46,609 bases of DNA from Bdellovibrionales bacterium CG12_big_fil_rev_8_21_14_0_65_38_15. GTDB lineage: Bacteria > Bdellovibrionota > Bacteriovoracia > Bacteriovoracales > Bacteriovoracaceae. Below, in pieces: positions 6,264-15,368 of the stretch. A program made the position numbers and the translations under genes. The notes under the pieces are model-generated. The model was given only the letters and a program-made list of their open reading frames with translations. It was not told the origin of the DNA and searched no databases. Numbering within the stretch: the first letter of the stretch is position 1; each line of letters starts with the position of its first letter. Location of the stretch: contig PCUW01000037.1 in NCBI GenBank assembly GCA_002787775.1, forward strand, positions 1 to 46,609, given 5' to 3'.

Positions 6264-6683
6264 TTACCATGCTCCAGTATTTTGCATCTCATTCCATGGA
6301 GCCTTTGGGGGGAGAGCTTCGCCTTTTTGTAGTAACTCAACAGATTGCCCGTCTGGAGACCTTATAAAAGCCATATAACCATCGCGAGGTGGACGATTAA
6401 TGATAACTCCTGATTTTTGAAGATTGTCACAGGTGGCATAAATATCATCGACCAAGAAGGCAAGATGACCAAAATTTCTACCTTCGCTGTATTCTTCTTT
6501 TTGATCCCAATTATAAGTTAGCTCAATTTCTGGTTCGCCCGGTGCTGTAGCTAGAAAAACAAGAGTGAATTTACCTTGAGGTACTTCTTTTCTTCGGATC
6601 TCTTTAAGACCAAGTTTTCCAACATAAAAATCAAGTGCTCTATCTAAGTCTTTTACTCTAAGCATTGTGTGGAGAAACTTCAT
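6264..6683 (-). CDS. gloA: lactoylglutathione lyase (glyoxalase I)
   Basis: This 139-aa vicinal-oxygen-chelate protein aligns by eye with GloA from end to end ([18 protein letters not shown] start). The metal ligands His5, Glu54, His73 and Glu116 are in place, matching the H/E/H/E set of bacterial glyoxalase I. It converts the hemithioacetal of methylglyoxal and glutathione to S-lactoylglutathione in the cytoplasm. GAGG lies 6 nt before the ATG. It is the first gene of a two-gene unit with the EEP protein, an unexpected partner for a detoxification enzyme. Confidence 0.93.
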   Translation of the reverse strand: MKFLHTMLRVKDLDRALDFYVGKLGLKEIRRKEVPQGKFTLVFLATAPGEPEIELTYNWDQKEEYSEGRNFGHLAFLVDDIYATCDNLQKSGVIINRPPRDGYMAFIRSPDGQSVELLQKGEALPPKAPWNEMQNTGAW

Positions 6684-6799
6684 TCATAACCTCGCGACTC
6701 TTTATTTGAACTATAGCTTAGGAGATATAAGTCCTGTCGTCCAAATTAATGCTTGGCAATATTTCACTATTACTTCTTAAGTCGTGTTAAAATCATGAC
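6684..6799. other. divergent intergenic region gloA / radical SAM
   Basis: These 116 bp must carry promoters for both directions. A possible plus-strand -35 TTGGCA lies near 6752, but no strong -10 follows at the right distance, so I do not call a promoter. Confidence 0.4.
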
Positions 6800-8056
6800 G
6801 TGGCAAAACAACAAAAAAATATATGTATCCTTCCTTGGCTTCATTTAAACATTCATCCTAGTGGAGATGTAACGCCATGTGGACATACGGATTTAAGTAA
6901 GCCCTTCGCGAATGTTGAGGGCAACAGCGTTAACGATATTTTGAATAATGATCAATTTAAGAAATTACGAAAAGATTTCTTAGCTGGTAAGCGTCCAGAA
7001 ATTTGTTCAGCATGTTTTAATCTTGAAGACTTAAATATTCCAAGTGCAAGACAATGGCATAATGAAATTTTTGATCATAAGATGAAGATTATCGACTTAA
7101 CGAATGAAGATGGAAGTTTACCAGAAGTTCAGGTTCATTCACTTGATGTCAGAATGAGTAATGTCTGTAATTTTTCGTGTCGCGGTTGTTATCCCAAATC
7201 GAGTAGTTCATGGAGTGAAGATTTTGAAAAACTTACAGGTAAAAAAGTTCAAAAGAAACTCACGACTGTAAATAGTCAAACGGTTCAAGAGCTTTTAAGC
7301 AGACTAGATCAAGTCGAGAAAGTCTATTTTGCCGGTGGAGAGCCTTTTTTAATGAGTGAGACTTATGAGCTCTTAGAGAAACTTAAGTTCAATAATCAAA
7401 CAGGTGTTGACCTCTCTTTTAGTACAAATCTTTCTACTCTTAAGCTAAATAATAAGAGTATCATTGAAACGCTAAAAGGGTTTAGTGACGTAAAGCTTTA
7501 TATCAGTATCGATGATGAGGGAGAGCGAGGGGAATACTTTAGAAAAGGATTAGATTTAAGACTTTTTTGTCAAAACCTCTTCGAAGTCAGAAAACTTCTC
7601 CCGCAAGTTAAATGTTTTGCAACAATAACTATTAATATTATGAACGTTTCAAATTTAGAAAATTTGATTAAGTATCTCATTAACGATTTAGGATTTAATA
7701 CATCAGAATTTTTATATAATTTTTTAACGGTACCAAAAGAATTAAATGCACAAAACTTGCCTCAAAAGATGAGATTGGAAATCATTAAAAAACTCGAACA
7801 TCTTGAAAATGAGTATCTTCAAAATAAACTTAAGACACTTTCTTTTGATGAAAAAGTGCTCTTTAAAAAGCATCTTTCTGATTATAAGTTTTTAGATAAA
7901 GTAATTAGCTTTCTCTCCATTGATGGTGATGAGTCATTGCTAAAAGACTTCTTTGAATATACTGAAGCTTTAGATGTCATCAGAGGTGAAAGCTTTAAAA
8001 AGCTATTTCCAGAGCTTGTCACCTTAAAGCAAGTTCTGCCCTATAAAAGCGAGTGA
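6800..8056 (+). CDS. radical SAM protein with N-terminal twitch domain
   Basis: The 418-aa protein begins with a SPASM/twitch-like module: ICILPWLHLNIHPSGDVTPCG with Cys9 and Cys27, then Cys69 and Cys72 in EICSACF, four Cys that could hold an auxiliary Fe-S cluster. The radical SAM core follows, with Cys123-x3-Cys127-x2-Cys130 (VCNFSCRGC) and the SAM-binding FAGGEPFL. This order, auxiliary domain first, marks the N-terminal-twitch subfamily, whose substrates are unknown. GTG 6800 is the only possible start, since an in-frame stop lies 12 nt upstream. No precursor peptide gene is visible nearby. It stands alone between divergent gloA and the protease gene. Confidence 0.9.
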   Translation: MAKQQKNICILPWLHLNIHPSGDVTPCGHTDLSKPFANVEGNSVNDILNNDQFKKLRKDFLAGKRPEICSACFNLEDLNIPSARQWHNEIFDHKMKIIDLTNEDGSLPEVQVHSLDVRMSNVCNFSCRGCYPKSSSSWSEDFEKLTGKKVQKKLTTVNSQTVQELLSRLDQVEKVYFAGGEPFLMSETYELLEKLKFNNQTGVDLSFSTNLSTLKLNNKSIIETLKGFSDVKLYISIDDEGERGEYFRKGLDLRLFCQNLFEVRKLLPQVKCFATITINIMNVSNLENLIKYLINDLGFNTSEFLYNFLTVPKELNAQNLPQKMRLEIIKKLEHLENEYLQNKLKTLSFDEKVLFKKHLSDYKFLDKVISFLSIDGDESLLKDFFEYTEALDVIRGESFKKLFPELVTLKQVLPYKSE

Positions 8057-8123
8057 TTACGTTTATTTGAAGCTTATAAGCATTACCCTCTCAATTGCGA
8101 TGTATTTGATTTTAAAGTAAAAG

Positions 8124-8981
8124 ATGCAGATGAAATTACTCCTTTTGCTAATCTTTCCCTGCCTATGTCTAGGTGCCATCTTTGAAGATGATTCTCGTTT
8201 TGAAGCAAGACTAGAAGGTAGTCATGAGATCATGGATCTTTCTAAATCAGTGCCTGCTATCTTTAGAAACACCTCGCTAAAAAAGCGAGGCGATGGCGAC
8301 TACGATAGTGTTAACTGGAGTTCTGATAACTTGGGGTTTTGTGCTGATACAAAATTCGCAGGTCAGCCTCATTTGGCCAATTGTTCGGCCAGCCTCATTG
8401 CTCCTGATATCATTCTAACTGCAGCACATTGTGTTGATGATGCTAAGAAAGGTTGTGGCGATTTTAAAATCGTTTTTGACTACGCAATTGGTGAGGATTT
8501 AAAAATTATAAAAAAAGAGCTCGTTTATGAATGCAAGAAAGTTCTTTATCATAACTTCGATCCAACGATGCAAGCTGATGATATTGCGATAGTTCAAATT
8601 GATAGAAAAGTTACTGATCGCAGGCCTGTTAAAATTAGTAAAGCATACCTTGAGTTAAACGAAGAACTTACCATGATCGGTTATCCTTTGGGACTTCCTC
8701 AAAAAGCTGATGAGCAAGGTCGAACATCAACAATCGATAGAACGAATAAATCATTTAAACACAATATCGATACATTCTCTTGTAATTCAGGTGGTCCAAT
8801 TTTTAATAAAAAAGGTGAACAAGTTGGAGTTCTAGTAAGAGGTACGGGCTCAAACCAATCACAAAGAGAAGGTGATAATTGCATGGATTGGACAGTGGCC
8901 AAAGAGCAAGATTACGCTGAAGCTAATTCATTAGTTCATTTAAAAAAGACTCTAAAATCCTTAGGTATTAAGCAGCAATAG
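8124..8981 (+). CDS. secreted trypsin-like serine protease (S1)
   Basis: This 285-aa protein has a signal peptide (LLLLLIFPCLCLGA) and the S1 triad: His102 in LTAAHCVDD, Asp153 in ADDIAIV, Ser222 in SCNSGGPIF. Paired cysteines around the His and Ser loops fit disulfides. It should act outside the cytoplasm. A possible propeptide of about 50 residues precedes the core. ATG 8124 and ATG 8130 are both possible starts; neither has a clear ribosome site. The 3' end overlaps the convergent BASS transporter gene by 14 bp. Confidence 0.92.
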   Translation: MQMKLLLLLIFPCLCLGAIFEDDSRFEARLEGSHEIMDLSKSVPAIFRNTSLKKRGDGDYDSVNWSSDNLGFCADTKFAGQPHLANCSASLIAPDIILTAAHCVDDAKKGCGDFKIVFDYAIGEDLKIIKKELVYECKKVLYHNFDPTMQADDIAIVQIDRKVTDRRPVKISKAYLELNEELTMIGYPLGLPQKADEQGRTSTIDRTNKSFKHNIDTFSCNSGGPIFNKKGEQVGVLVRGTGSNQSQREGDNCMDWTVAKEQDYAEANSLVHLKKTLKSLGIKQQ

Positions 8982-9831
8982 GCTTTTTGGCCAGTTTTGA
9001 AATAAGAATCACAAAGCCACCCGTCACAAACATTTGAAGCGAATAGATCGCTCCAGGAATAGTCATTACTTCGTTATTCAAAAAGGTTGCAGCGATCATA
9101 ATCGCTAAAGTTCCATTTTGTATTCCACACTCTAGCACAATTGTTTTGACCTGTGACTTTGGAACACTGATGAATAGTGCCAAAATCAATGAAACAAGCA
9201 TGGTTAAAATATTTAATAGTAATGTCGCTGAACCGCTGACTTCCATATATGGGATAAAGTTTTCGCGCTCTTTTAAAATAGCGGCCAAAACGATCACGAC
9301 AAATAAGCCTACAGATAGCTTTGAAAATATTCTTTCAAGTTTAGCAGCTAGTATTGGCTTCTTTTCGTTGAGCAGTAGCCCCGAAATAACTGGGATAGAT
9401 GTAATAATAAAAATACCACCAATACTTTTTAATAATGGCAATTCAACTGCACTGGCTTCAAGAAAATGTTGAAGAGACCAGTTAACGATTAGAGGAACCG
9501 TAATCACACTAGCTAAACTTGTTACCGCGGTCAGCGCTATTGATAAGGCCACATCAGCGCCGCTTAATTTTGCATAAACGTTAGATGTGACTCCACCAGG
9601 ACAGACAGAAATAATCATGATTCCTACGGCAAGCTCGCCGCTGAGTCCAAAGAAGCTAATAACGGCATAGGCTAGAAGAGGAAGAGTAATAAATTGGCAA
9701 AATAGGCCGAGAGCAAATGCCTTAGGTTTTAAAATGACCTGTTTAAAATCGTTAGTGGTTAGACCAAGTCCCATTGAAAACATTATAATAGCTAACGCAA
9801 TAGGAAGAAAAACCTGTGTAATAATATTCAT
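8968..9831 (-). CDS. bile acid:sodium symporter family (BASS) transporter
   Basis: A 287-aa membrane protein with about 9-10 hydrophobic helices. It shows the BASS features MFSMGLGLTTNDFKQV, the GELAVGIMIISVCPGGVTSNVYAKLSGADVALS segment (split family signature with PGG.SN), and the late ECGIQNGTLAI crossover. Members take up organic anions with Na+. The substrate is not necessarily bile acid. AGG lies 5 nt before ATG 9831. It is last in the minus-strand series, 48 bp after ndh. Confidence 0.88.
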   Translation of the reverse strand: MNIITQVFLPIALAIIMFSMGLGLTTNDFKQVILKPKAFALGLFCQFITLPLLAYAVISFFGLSGELAVGIMIISVCPGGVTSNVYAKLSGADVALSIALTAVTSLASVITVPLIVNWSLQHFLEASAVELPLLKSIGGIFIITSIPVISGLLLNEKKPILAAKLERIFSKLSVGLFVVIVLAAILKERENFIPYMEVSGSATLLLNILTMLVSLILALFISVPKSQVKTIVLECGIQNGTLAIMIAATFLNNEVMTIPGAIYSLQMFVTGGFVILISKLAKKPIAA

Positions 9832-9879
9832 AAAACCTCATTTATTTAATTTTGATCTAAATGAGTTGTCTTGTCAGGC

Positions 9880-11127
9880 CTAGTTATCCTCAGAGGACCT
9901 AGGTGGAGTTATCAGTCGAGCGCCACGCCTAAAGGTAAGATAAGACCAAGCCCATTGTGCAAAGACCATGGCCCTGTTTCGCATACCTATTAAGTAATAA
10001 AGATGGACGAATAGCCATGCAAACCAAGCGATTGTCCCACTAAACGCAATATTTCCAACTTGGACAACTGCTTTTTTTCTACCGATCGTCGCCATTTGGC
10101 CTTTATCGAAATATTTAAAAGAAGGTCGTTTTTTCTTTTCAAGATCTGCTTTTATTAATTTTTTAATATATCGACCTTGCTGAATCGCAACTGATGCCAC
10201 ACCTGGAAGAATTGTTTCGCCATCTTTAAAAGCTGCCATATCACCTAATACCAATACACTTTGGTCATCTTTTAATGACAAATCCGAATTAATTAGAACT
10301 CTTCCCTTGTTATCAAGTTCAGTTTTTAAAATTTTAGCTAGAGGAGATGGAGTTACACCTGCGCTCCAAGCAATTGTACTGGCTTCAATGGAGCTATCTT
10401 GCAAAATAACTTGGTTATCATTTATCTGAATAACTTTTGTATTTGTTAGGACTGTGACTCCCATACTTTCTAAATCTTTTTGCGCCTTTTGACTCAACTG
10501 AGGTTTAAAGCTTGGAAGTATTCTAGGACCGGCTTCAATTAGGATAATCTTTGATTCATCAGGATTAATATGCCTAAAGTCTGTACGTAAAACTTGATGA
10601 GCTATTTCGGCAAATGATCCAGCAAGCTCTACTCCCGTAGGTCCCGCTCCAATTAAAACAAAAGTTAAATGCATCGTTTTTTCAGCATTTGTTTTGGCTT
10701 TCTCTGCATTCTCGTACGCAACGAAAAGTCTACGTCTGATTTCCGTAGCATCCTCAAGGCCTTTTAAACCGGGAGCTTTCGCTGCCCAATCATGATGACC
10801 AAAATAAAAGTTTTTTGCGCCAGCTGCGACAATCAAAAGATCATAACTAAAACTATTCTCAAGTGTTCTAACTACTTTTTGATGACGATCAATATCAATG
10901 ACTTCTTCAAGTCTTACTTCAATATGTTTATCTTTTCTAAATTGTGAGCGAATAGGGGATGCGATATCAGCTGGATTTAAACCTGCCGTAGCAACTTGGT
11001 AGAGCAGTGGTTGGAAGAGGTGATAATTATGTCGGTCAATAATTGTTACAGAGGTTTGCTTAAAGTGAGTGAGACTCTTCGCTGCATTTAATCCACCAAA
11101 ACCTGCACCAATAATTACAATTTTCAC
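9880..11127 (-). CDS. ndh: type II NADH:quinone oxidoreductase (NDH-2)
   Basis: This 415-aa protein has two Rossmann dinucleotide motifs: IIGAGFGGLNAAKSL at the N-terminus for FAD, and VLIGAGPTGVELAGSFAE near residue 160 for NADH. A VLGDMAAF segment near 300 binds the flavin. The C-terminal part is hydrophobic and basic, fitting peripheral membrane attachment. It feeds electrons from NADH to quinone without proton pumping. Start is GTG 11127, overlapping the stop of the deacetylase gene by 4 nt (GTGA). Confidence 0.93.
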   Translation of the reverse strand: MKIVIIGAGFGGLNAAKSLTHFKQTSVTIIDRHNYHLFQPLLYQVATAGLNPADIASPIRSQFRKDKHIEVRLEEVIDIDRHQKVVRTLENSFSYDLLIVAAGAKNFYFGHHDWAAKAPGLKGLEDATEIRRRLFVAYENAEKAKTNAEKTMHLTFVLIGAGPTGVELAGSFAEIAHQVLRTDFRHINPDESKIILIEAGPRILPSFKPQLSQKAQKDLESMGVTVLTNTKVIQINDNQVILQDSSIEASTIAWSAGVTPSPLAKILKTELDNKGRVLINSDLSLKDDQSVLVLGDMAAFKDGETILPGVASVAIQQGRYIKKLIKADLEKKKRPSFKYFDKGQMATIGRKKAVVQVGNIAFSGTIAWFAWLFVHLYYLIGMRNRAMVFAQWAWSYLTFRRGARLITPPRSSEDN

Positions 11128-12023
11128 TTTGAATAAAGTTCCTTGGCCACAATGTATGTATTTAAATGGGCCTTAATAGAGTCATCAATGGGCTCAGCAT
11201 AGCCACCACCCATAGCAATAGCAACGGGAATTCCATACTCTTTACATAAACCTAACACAAGTTGATCTCTTTGTTTCAAACCCTCAAAACTTAAAGCAAG
11301 ATGTCCTAACTTATCACTAAATAGAGGATCGACTCCAGCCTGGAATAAAATAATTTGAGGTCTAGTCGCAATCACTTTTGGTAATGCATCTGACAGCTTT
11401 GTTAGGTACTCATCGTCTTGGCACTGATTCGGCAAAGCTATATCTAAATCAGAATTGATTTTTTTAAAGGGATAATTCTTTTCTCCATGCATACTAAAAA
11501 TAAAAATACCTTGAGAGCCTTGAAGCATTGATGCGTTTCCATCGCCTTGATGAACATCAAGATCAACGATCGCAAGTTGAGTTATTTTATGCTTTTGTTT
11601 TAGCACATAGGCCGCGACAGCAAAGTCATTAAAGACACAAAATCCACCACCATGAGCTCGATGAGCATGATGTGTGCCGCCTGATAGGTTTCCAGCGAAT
11701 CCATTTTCAAGTGCATAACGACAAGCGGCCATAAAGCCACCAACAGAGGCACGAGAACGAAGCGGCATAATAGGGGACCACGGAAAACCAATTTTTCGTT
11801 GCTCTTTTGCATCAAGCGTTCCATTGATGATGTGATCAACATACTGCTTATCATGTGCAAGATAGAGGTCTTCTATTTCTATTAATGGTGCTTCAAAGAT
11901 TTGATCTACTGTTAAAATTTGCTGCTTAACAAGTTCTTCTTTTAATATTCGATATTTTTGCATCGGAAATCGATGATTCTCAGGTAAGGGTAGTGTGTAT
12001 TGATCAGATTGATAAACTCGCAT
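11124..12023 (-). CDS. histone deacetylase superfamily (AcuC-like) deacetylase
   Basis: This 299-aa zinc deacetylase keeps the family core: the paired His118/His119 in GGTHHAHRAHGGGFCVFND, zinc ligands Asp156 and His158 in VDLDVHQGDGN and Asp232 in QAGVDPL, and the late GGGY tyrosine. Bacterial members remove acetyl groups from lysines, polyamines or similar amides. The substrate is unknown here. The ATG overlaps the upstream DUF2914 gene stop (TAATG) and the stop overlaps ndh, so the three are translationally chained. The pairing with NDH-2 is not a textbook arrangement. Confidence 0.93.
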   Translation of the reverse strand: MRVYQSDQYTLPLPENHRFPMQKYRILKEELVKQQILTVDQIFEAPLIEIEDLYLAHDKQYVDHIINGTLDAKEQRKIGFPWSPIMPLRSRASVGGFMAACRYALENGFAGNLSGGTHHAHRAHGGGFCVFNDFAVAAYVLKQKHKITQLAIVDLDVHQGDGNASMLQGSQGIFIFSMHGEKNYPFKKINSDLDIALPNQCQDDEYLTKLSDALPKVIATRPQIILFQAGVDPLFSDKLGHLALSFEGLKQRDQLVLGLCKEYGIPVAIAMGGGYAEPIDDSIKAHLNTYIVAKELYSK

Positions 12024-13129
12024 TAGAATTGATGTGTAATAAGGTTTACATTATGGTCAGCTTCAACCTTTTTGATATCAAAAAATGTTCTGCCAATCTC
12101 TAAGCCATCTGATGTTGTAATCAGTACTTTCCATTCTCCAATGTCGTAATTACTTTTATAGGCGTAACCACGAAAACCGTCACGCCTTCCTCCAGTGATC
12201 GTTAAGGGGATGCGATCAGTTCTCATCCAACCTTTTGCACCTTTCCACCACCACTCAAGATAAACAGTGTCAGCAAAGCCACCTGGAGCGAAGATTCGAG
12301 TGAAGACGTGAACTTGATCACTTGGTCTCGCTTCAAAGGGTTGACTTTGATCACTCCAAAACTTCCACCAAGGTGAGCTTGTGAAGGTTAGATATCTCGT
12401 TTGGCCATCTATCTGAACTTTTTCAACTTTGTGGTAGACACCAATTTTTTTTAAAGAAAGTGGTACAGGTGGAAAAATTCTAAAAACATACATACCAAGA
12501 AAAAAAACGGCGAGTGATCCAGCAATAATGATTTGCGGCCTTATCGTAATTTTTTCTTTTCTAATTTTCAGCCATAACGCAATTAAAGCCAGATAAACAA
12601 AAATACCTATGCAAAATGGGATTGTACCCATGTGGCCAAGTAGAGTTGGTGCCAGAATGACTGTAAAACTAATCAGACATGTATGAATAAGAATGGCCGG
12701 GATGAGGTCATGCTTTAAAAAAGCCGGTCTAAATTCATTTAGAAGAAGCAAGGCTGACATAAAGAATAAAAAGATAAGTGAATTAATTAATGAACCTGAC
12801 TTAAAAAAATACAAAGTGAAGGCGTTTAGAAGCGCTCCAAGAGCGAAGTGAAAGATGTCTTCTTCCCAAACAGATAATTTTGTAATCAAAGGGTGTGAAG
12901 GCAGAATTGAAGTTAGAGTTTTTCCTTCAGCATTGATGAGAAAAAAGCCAACGGCAACCAATAAGTAGAGGACTTGGCTTACAAGTGTAAGCATATCATC
13001 AACCTCTTCAAGTGTTAGAATATCAAAAAGAAATCCTGCTATAAAAAAGATGAGTGCATGATAGGGTTTTGAAATATGCCAAAAGTTTGAAGTTGATTCT
13101 TTCAGCGAAGCAAAGTTAAGTGTTTTCAT
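12023..13129 (-). CDS. inner-membrane protein with C-terminal DUF2914 domain
   Basis: The 368-aa protein has about seven hydrophobic segments in residues 20-220. It then has a soluble C-terminal domain of about 130 residues with the DUF2914 pattern: VYLEWWWKGAKGWMRTDRIPLTI, GGRRDGFRGYAYK, GEWKVLITTSDGLEIGRTFFDI. The N-terminal part may be the DUF5924 membrane domain commonly joined to it. The soluble domain probably faces the periplasm. Function is unknown. No strong Shine-Dalgarno precedes ATG 13129. It is coupled to the deacetylase gene downstream. Confidence 0.8.
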   Translation of the reverse strand: MKTLNFASLKESTSNFWHISKPYHALIFFIAGFLFDILTLEEVDDMLTLVSQVLYLLVAVGFFLINAEGKTLTSILPSHPLITKLSVWEEDIFHFALGALLNAFTLYFFKSGSLINSLIFLFFMSALLLLNEFRPAFLKHDLIPAILIHTCLISFTVILAPTLLGHMGTIPFCIGIFVYLALIALWLKIRKEKITIRPQIIIAGSLAVFFLGMYVFRIFPPVPLSLKKIGVYHKVEKVQIDGQTRYLTFTSSPWWKFWSDQSQPFEARPSDQVHVFTRIFAPGGFADTVYLEWWWKGAKGWMRTDRIPLTITGGRRDGFRGYAYKSNYDIGEWKVLITTSDGLEIGRTFFDIKKVEADHNVNLITHQF

Positions 13130-13148
13130 AATGGAGTAACCATTCTTT

Positions 13149-14291
13149 TTATGGTTTGCGAATACTTGAATATTTAACGGTTACTTCTTGCGATAGCCAG
13201 TTTTTCTTTTTTGCCATTTCAAAAAACTTATCACAATAAAGAGTAGGATTACCTTTTGGAAAATCACCTTTTCCAAGTCTGTAATTAACACAAGTTTCAG
13301 CGTAGAAACTGATATATTCTGGAATATGTTGAAACAAAAAGTTTGCAACAGTATCGCGTTTTAAAATATTTCCCGAATCAAATAAAGCATCAGGAAGGGG
13401 ATCAAGTTTTGCTAGACGGGACAATAGAGATTTACGTCGTTCAAAGTCTTGAGAAATTTGTCTTAGCATTGACCATGCTAAATTGAACGTCTTCCCAACA
13501 GAAGGACCATCTAATAGGTAAGTGGTGAGATAAAGATCTTCATCGCTGGAAGAGATAAATTTAAATGCTTTTAAGATGCGATAAGAAATATTCTTTAGTT
13601 CTTGGTTGGAACTTAAAATGCCTCTCTCAAACAGAGGCTTCATCGTTTCAATACAATAAGGATTAACGATACCCGTAACGATTTGTGAAACTTCAGCGGA
13701 GTCTTCGACCGAAATAATTTTTGGTGCTATTGAGTTTAAAACCCATCCTTGAATGAAATCTTTTCTACAATAAAATTTTGCTACATCGTCTTTAAGCGCA
13801 AGAGAAATATAGGGACTGATGTCGGCTTTAGGATCATAAATTGAGAGCACTTCTGCCAATAACGTTCCATTATCTAAATTCTTTCTTCCGATATCCCAAG
13901 ACTCTTTAGCCTGAGCACGACATGTTTTAAGTTGTTTTGAATAACAGTCTTTCACATAATCCAGTAAATAGACTTCTCTCTTAGTGTGAAAGAAAGCATC
14001 TTCTCTTAATTCAGGCCAATCACTCAAAAATTGGACGTATCGAAAAGTCTGTTGATCGAAGTCTTTTTTGGACTTCAGATGAAGCATATAGTCTGTTGCC
14101 ATATGACTGAGCATCTCACTCCAAATCTTTGTTCTTTGGCTTGGCCTAATATCTCTGGCGTGATCCAAGAATTCTTTATATGCCTTTTGACCCTCAAGTG
14201 CCTGTAAGTCTTCGAAATTATAGGTGTTTGCGTTGCTCTTATGAGCAAAAAGGATGATCGAAAAAATAAAAACAAAACGAAAGTATTTCAC
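13149..14291 (-). CDS. exported protein of unknown function
   Basis: About 380 aa if translation begins at GTG 14291, which opens directly into a signal peptide (VKYFRFVFIFSIILFAHKSNA, split at residue 20 by cleavage). The open frame extends upstream to 14420, but that would put about 43 residues before the signal and overlap the divergent gene, so I reject it. The ribosome site is unclear: AGGA abuts the GTG and GGAGG lies about 25 nt upstream. The mature protein is helical, mixed-charge and has scattered Cys, perhaps with HEAT-like helical repeats, but I recognise no family. It lies 19 bp upstream of the DUF2914 gene. Confidence 0.7.
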   Translation of the reverse strand: MKYFRFVFIFSIILFAHKSNANTYNFEDLQALEGQKAYKEFLDHARDIRPSQRTKIWSEMLSHMATDYMLHLKSKKDFDQQTFRYVQFLSDWPELREDAFFHTKREVYLLDYVKDCYSKQLKTCRAQAKESWDIGRKNLDNGTLLAEVLSIYDPKADISPYISLALKDDVAKFYCRKDFIQGWVLNSIAPKIISVEDSAEVSQIVTGIVNPYCIETMKPLFERGILSSNQELKNISYRILKAFKFISSSDEDLYLTTYLLDGPSVGKTFNLAWSMLRQISQDFERRKSLLSRLAKLDPLPDALFDSGNILKRDTVANFLFQHIPEYISFYAETCVNYRLGKGDFPKGNPTLYCDKFFEMAKKKNWLSQEVTVKYSSIRKP

Positions 14292-14383
14292 TCCTAAATT
14301 ATAGAAAATACGTAGAACCTCCGTCAATAAAACTAAATATCCGCGCAGTTTTGTCCGATAAGAAGCCATAACAGGAGTCCATT

Positions 14384-14689
14384 GTGGCAAGTAGTGGGGC
14401 GAAAAAGTACGATGTTTCAAAAAAGGAAGAAGCCTTTCTTTATGAAATGGAGATCCGCGAACAAAAAATGCTACTTATTAAAGAGCATGAGATTCGTCGT
14501 GAAAAGTATCTAACTTATCTTGCTGAGAAAAAAGAGGAACAAAAGCTGCGCTGGTGGCAAAAAGCTTTTTTAGGAACAATCATTTTTGCTTTTTGTTTTT
14601 GCTTGGTCATGCTGGCTTTTTCATTTGATCCAACGGCATCGAACTGGGTTCACCGTCTCATGGGTACAATCTTAAGTCTCAAATTATAG
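14384..14689 (+). CDS. small single-pass membrane protein with coiled coil
   Basis: A 101-aa protein: a charged, Glu/Lys/Arg-rich helix over residues 10-58 (coiled-coil-like, cytoplasmic) leads to WWQKAF and one membrane helix at about 62-83, followed by a short periplasmic tail. The start is GTG 14384, with AGGAG 6 nt upstream. It resembles small FtsB/FtsL-like or anchor proteins in shape only; orientation is opposite to theirs. It is divergent from the exported protein gene, with 92 bp between them. Confidence 0.75.
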   Translation: MASSGAKKYDVSKKEEAFLYEMEIREQKMLLIKEHEIRREKYLTYLAEKKEEQKLRWWQKAFLGTIIFAFCFCLVMLAFSFDPTASNWVHRLMGTILSLKL

Positions 14690-14768
14690 TTGGCACAATC
14701 TGCCTGTCACGCTGGTCCTACATAAAATTAGGCACAATATAAAGTGTAGAATAATCGGGAGTTTCGCC
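14690..14768 (+). other. intergenic region with GGCACAAT repeat
   Basis: GGCACAAT occurs near 14693 and again near 14732, and a related GGTACAAT lies inside the preceding gene near 14663. The spacing is about 30-40 bp. This may be a regulatory element for the secreted-protein pair, but no standard promoter is clear. TTGGCAC here does not have the GC at sigma-54 spacing. Confidence 0.35.
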
Positions 14769-15368
14769 ATGCTTTTAAAACTTAAAAGTTTAGTTTTCAT
14801 TTTGCCAATTATCTTTCAAGTTCATGCAGCATCTCTAGCCGCCGCTGAAGGTGATTGCGCTGATTGCAACGGAACTCTTGTGGCTGATACGGGAGTTGGT
14901 TCTAGCAATCTTCAGGTTATTTCTAATGTGACGAGAGCAGTTTCATCAATCAATTTGACCGAAGGACAACAAAGTACTTTGTGCTATGACTTCAATAGAT
15001 ATGGTATTGATGCACTAAAAGCAAAAGCCCAGGAACTTGGATATAGTCTTTATGATATATATGATCACGTTAAATGTGATGAAGTCACCAATGCAGATTT
15101 GCTAAAGCATCGAGCCTCTTTGCCTACAGCAAGGGCTGATCTCATGTCATTCGCAAGATATTATATACGCGAAAAAAATGATCCAGCCGGTTTAACAAAA
15201 ATATTTAATACCGTTATAAATAATTCTTCTAAACCAAGAGGAACATTATTAGATTTTATCGATTTTTATTCAGATAATCCATATTTGACTGAACAAGATA
15301 AGATTGATTTTGCAGCCTATGAAATCACCATTAGAAGATTTGGTGGCAAACGTGAATCGGAGCTTTAG
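14769..15368 (+). CDS. secreted protein with DCxDC start, first of a pair
   Basis: A 199-aa exported protein. A signal peptide (cleavage near QVHA, residue 20, or a few residues later) is followed by GDCADCNG. The rest is a helical, mixed polar domain with single Cys in TLCYDF and VKCDE. No known family is recognised. Its stop overlaps the GTG of the next gene (TAGTG). That protein has the same post-signal DCxDC motif (TDCVDCGN), so the two probably are made and work together outside the cytoplasm. Confidence 0.78.
   Translation: MLLKLKSLVFILPIIFQVHAASLAAAEGDCADCNGTLVADTGVGSSNLQVISNVTRAVSSINLTEGQQSTLCYDFNRYGIDALKAKAQELGYSLYDIYDHVKCDEVTNADLLKHRASLPTARADLMSFARYYIREKNDPAGLTKIFNTVINNSSKPRGTLLDFIDFYSDNPYLTEQDKIDFAAYEITIRRFGGKRESEL

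Noticed and set aside
14692..14707. Sigma-54 promoter before the secreted pair
   Set aside because: TTGGCAC is present, but the GC falls 2 bp too early for -12 spacing.
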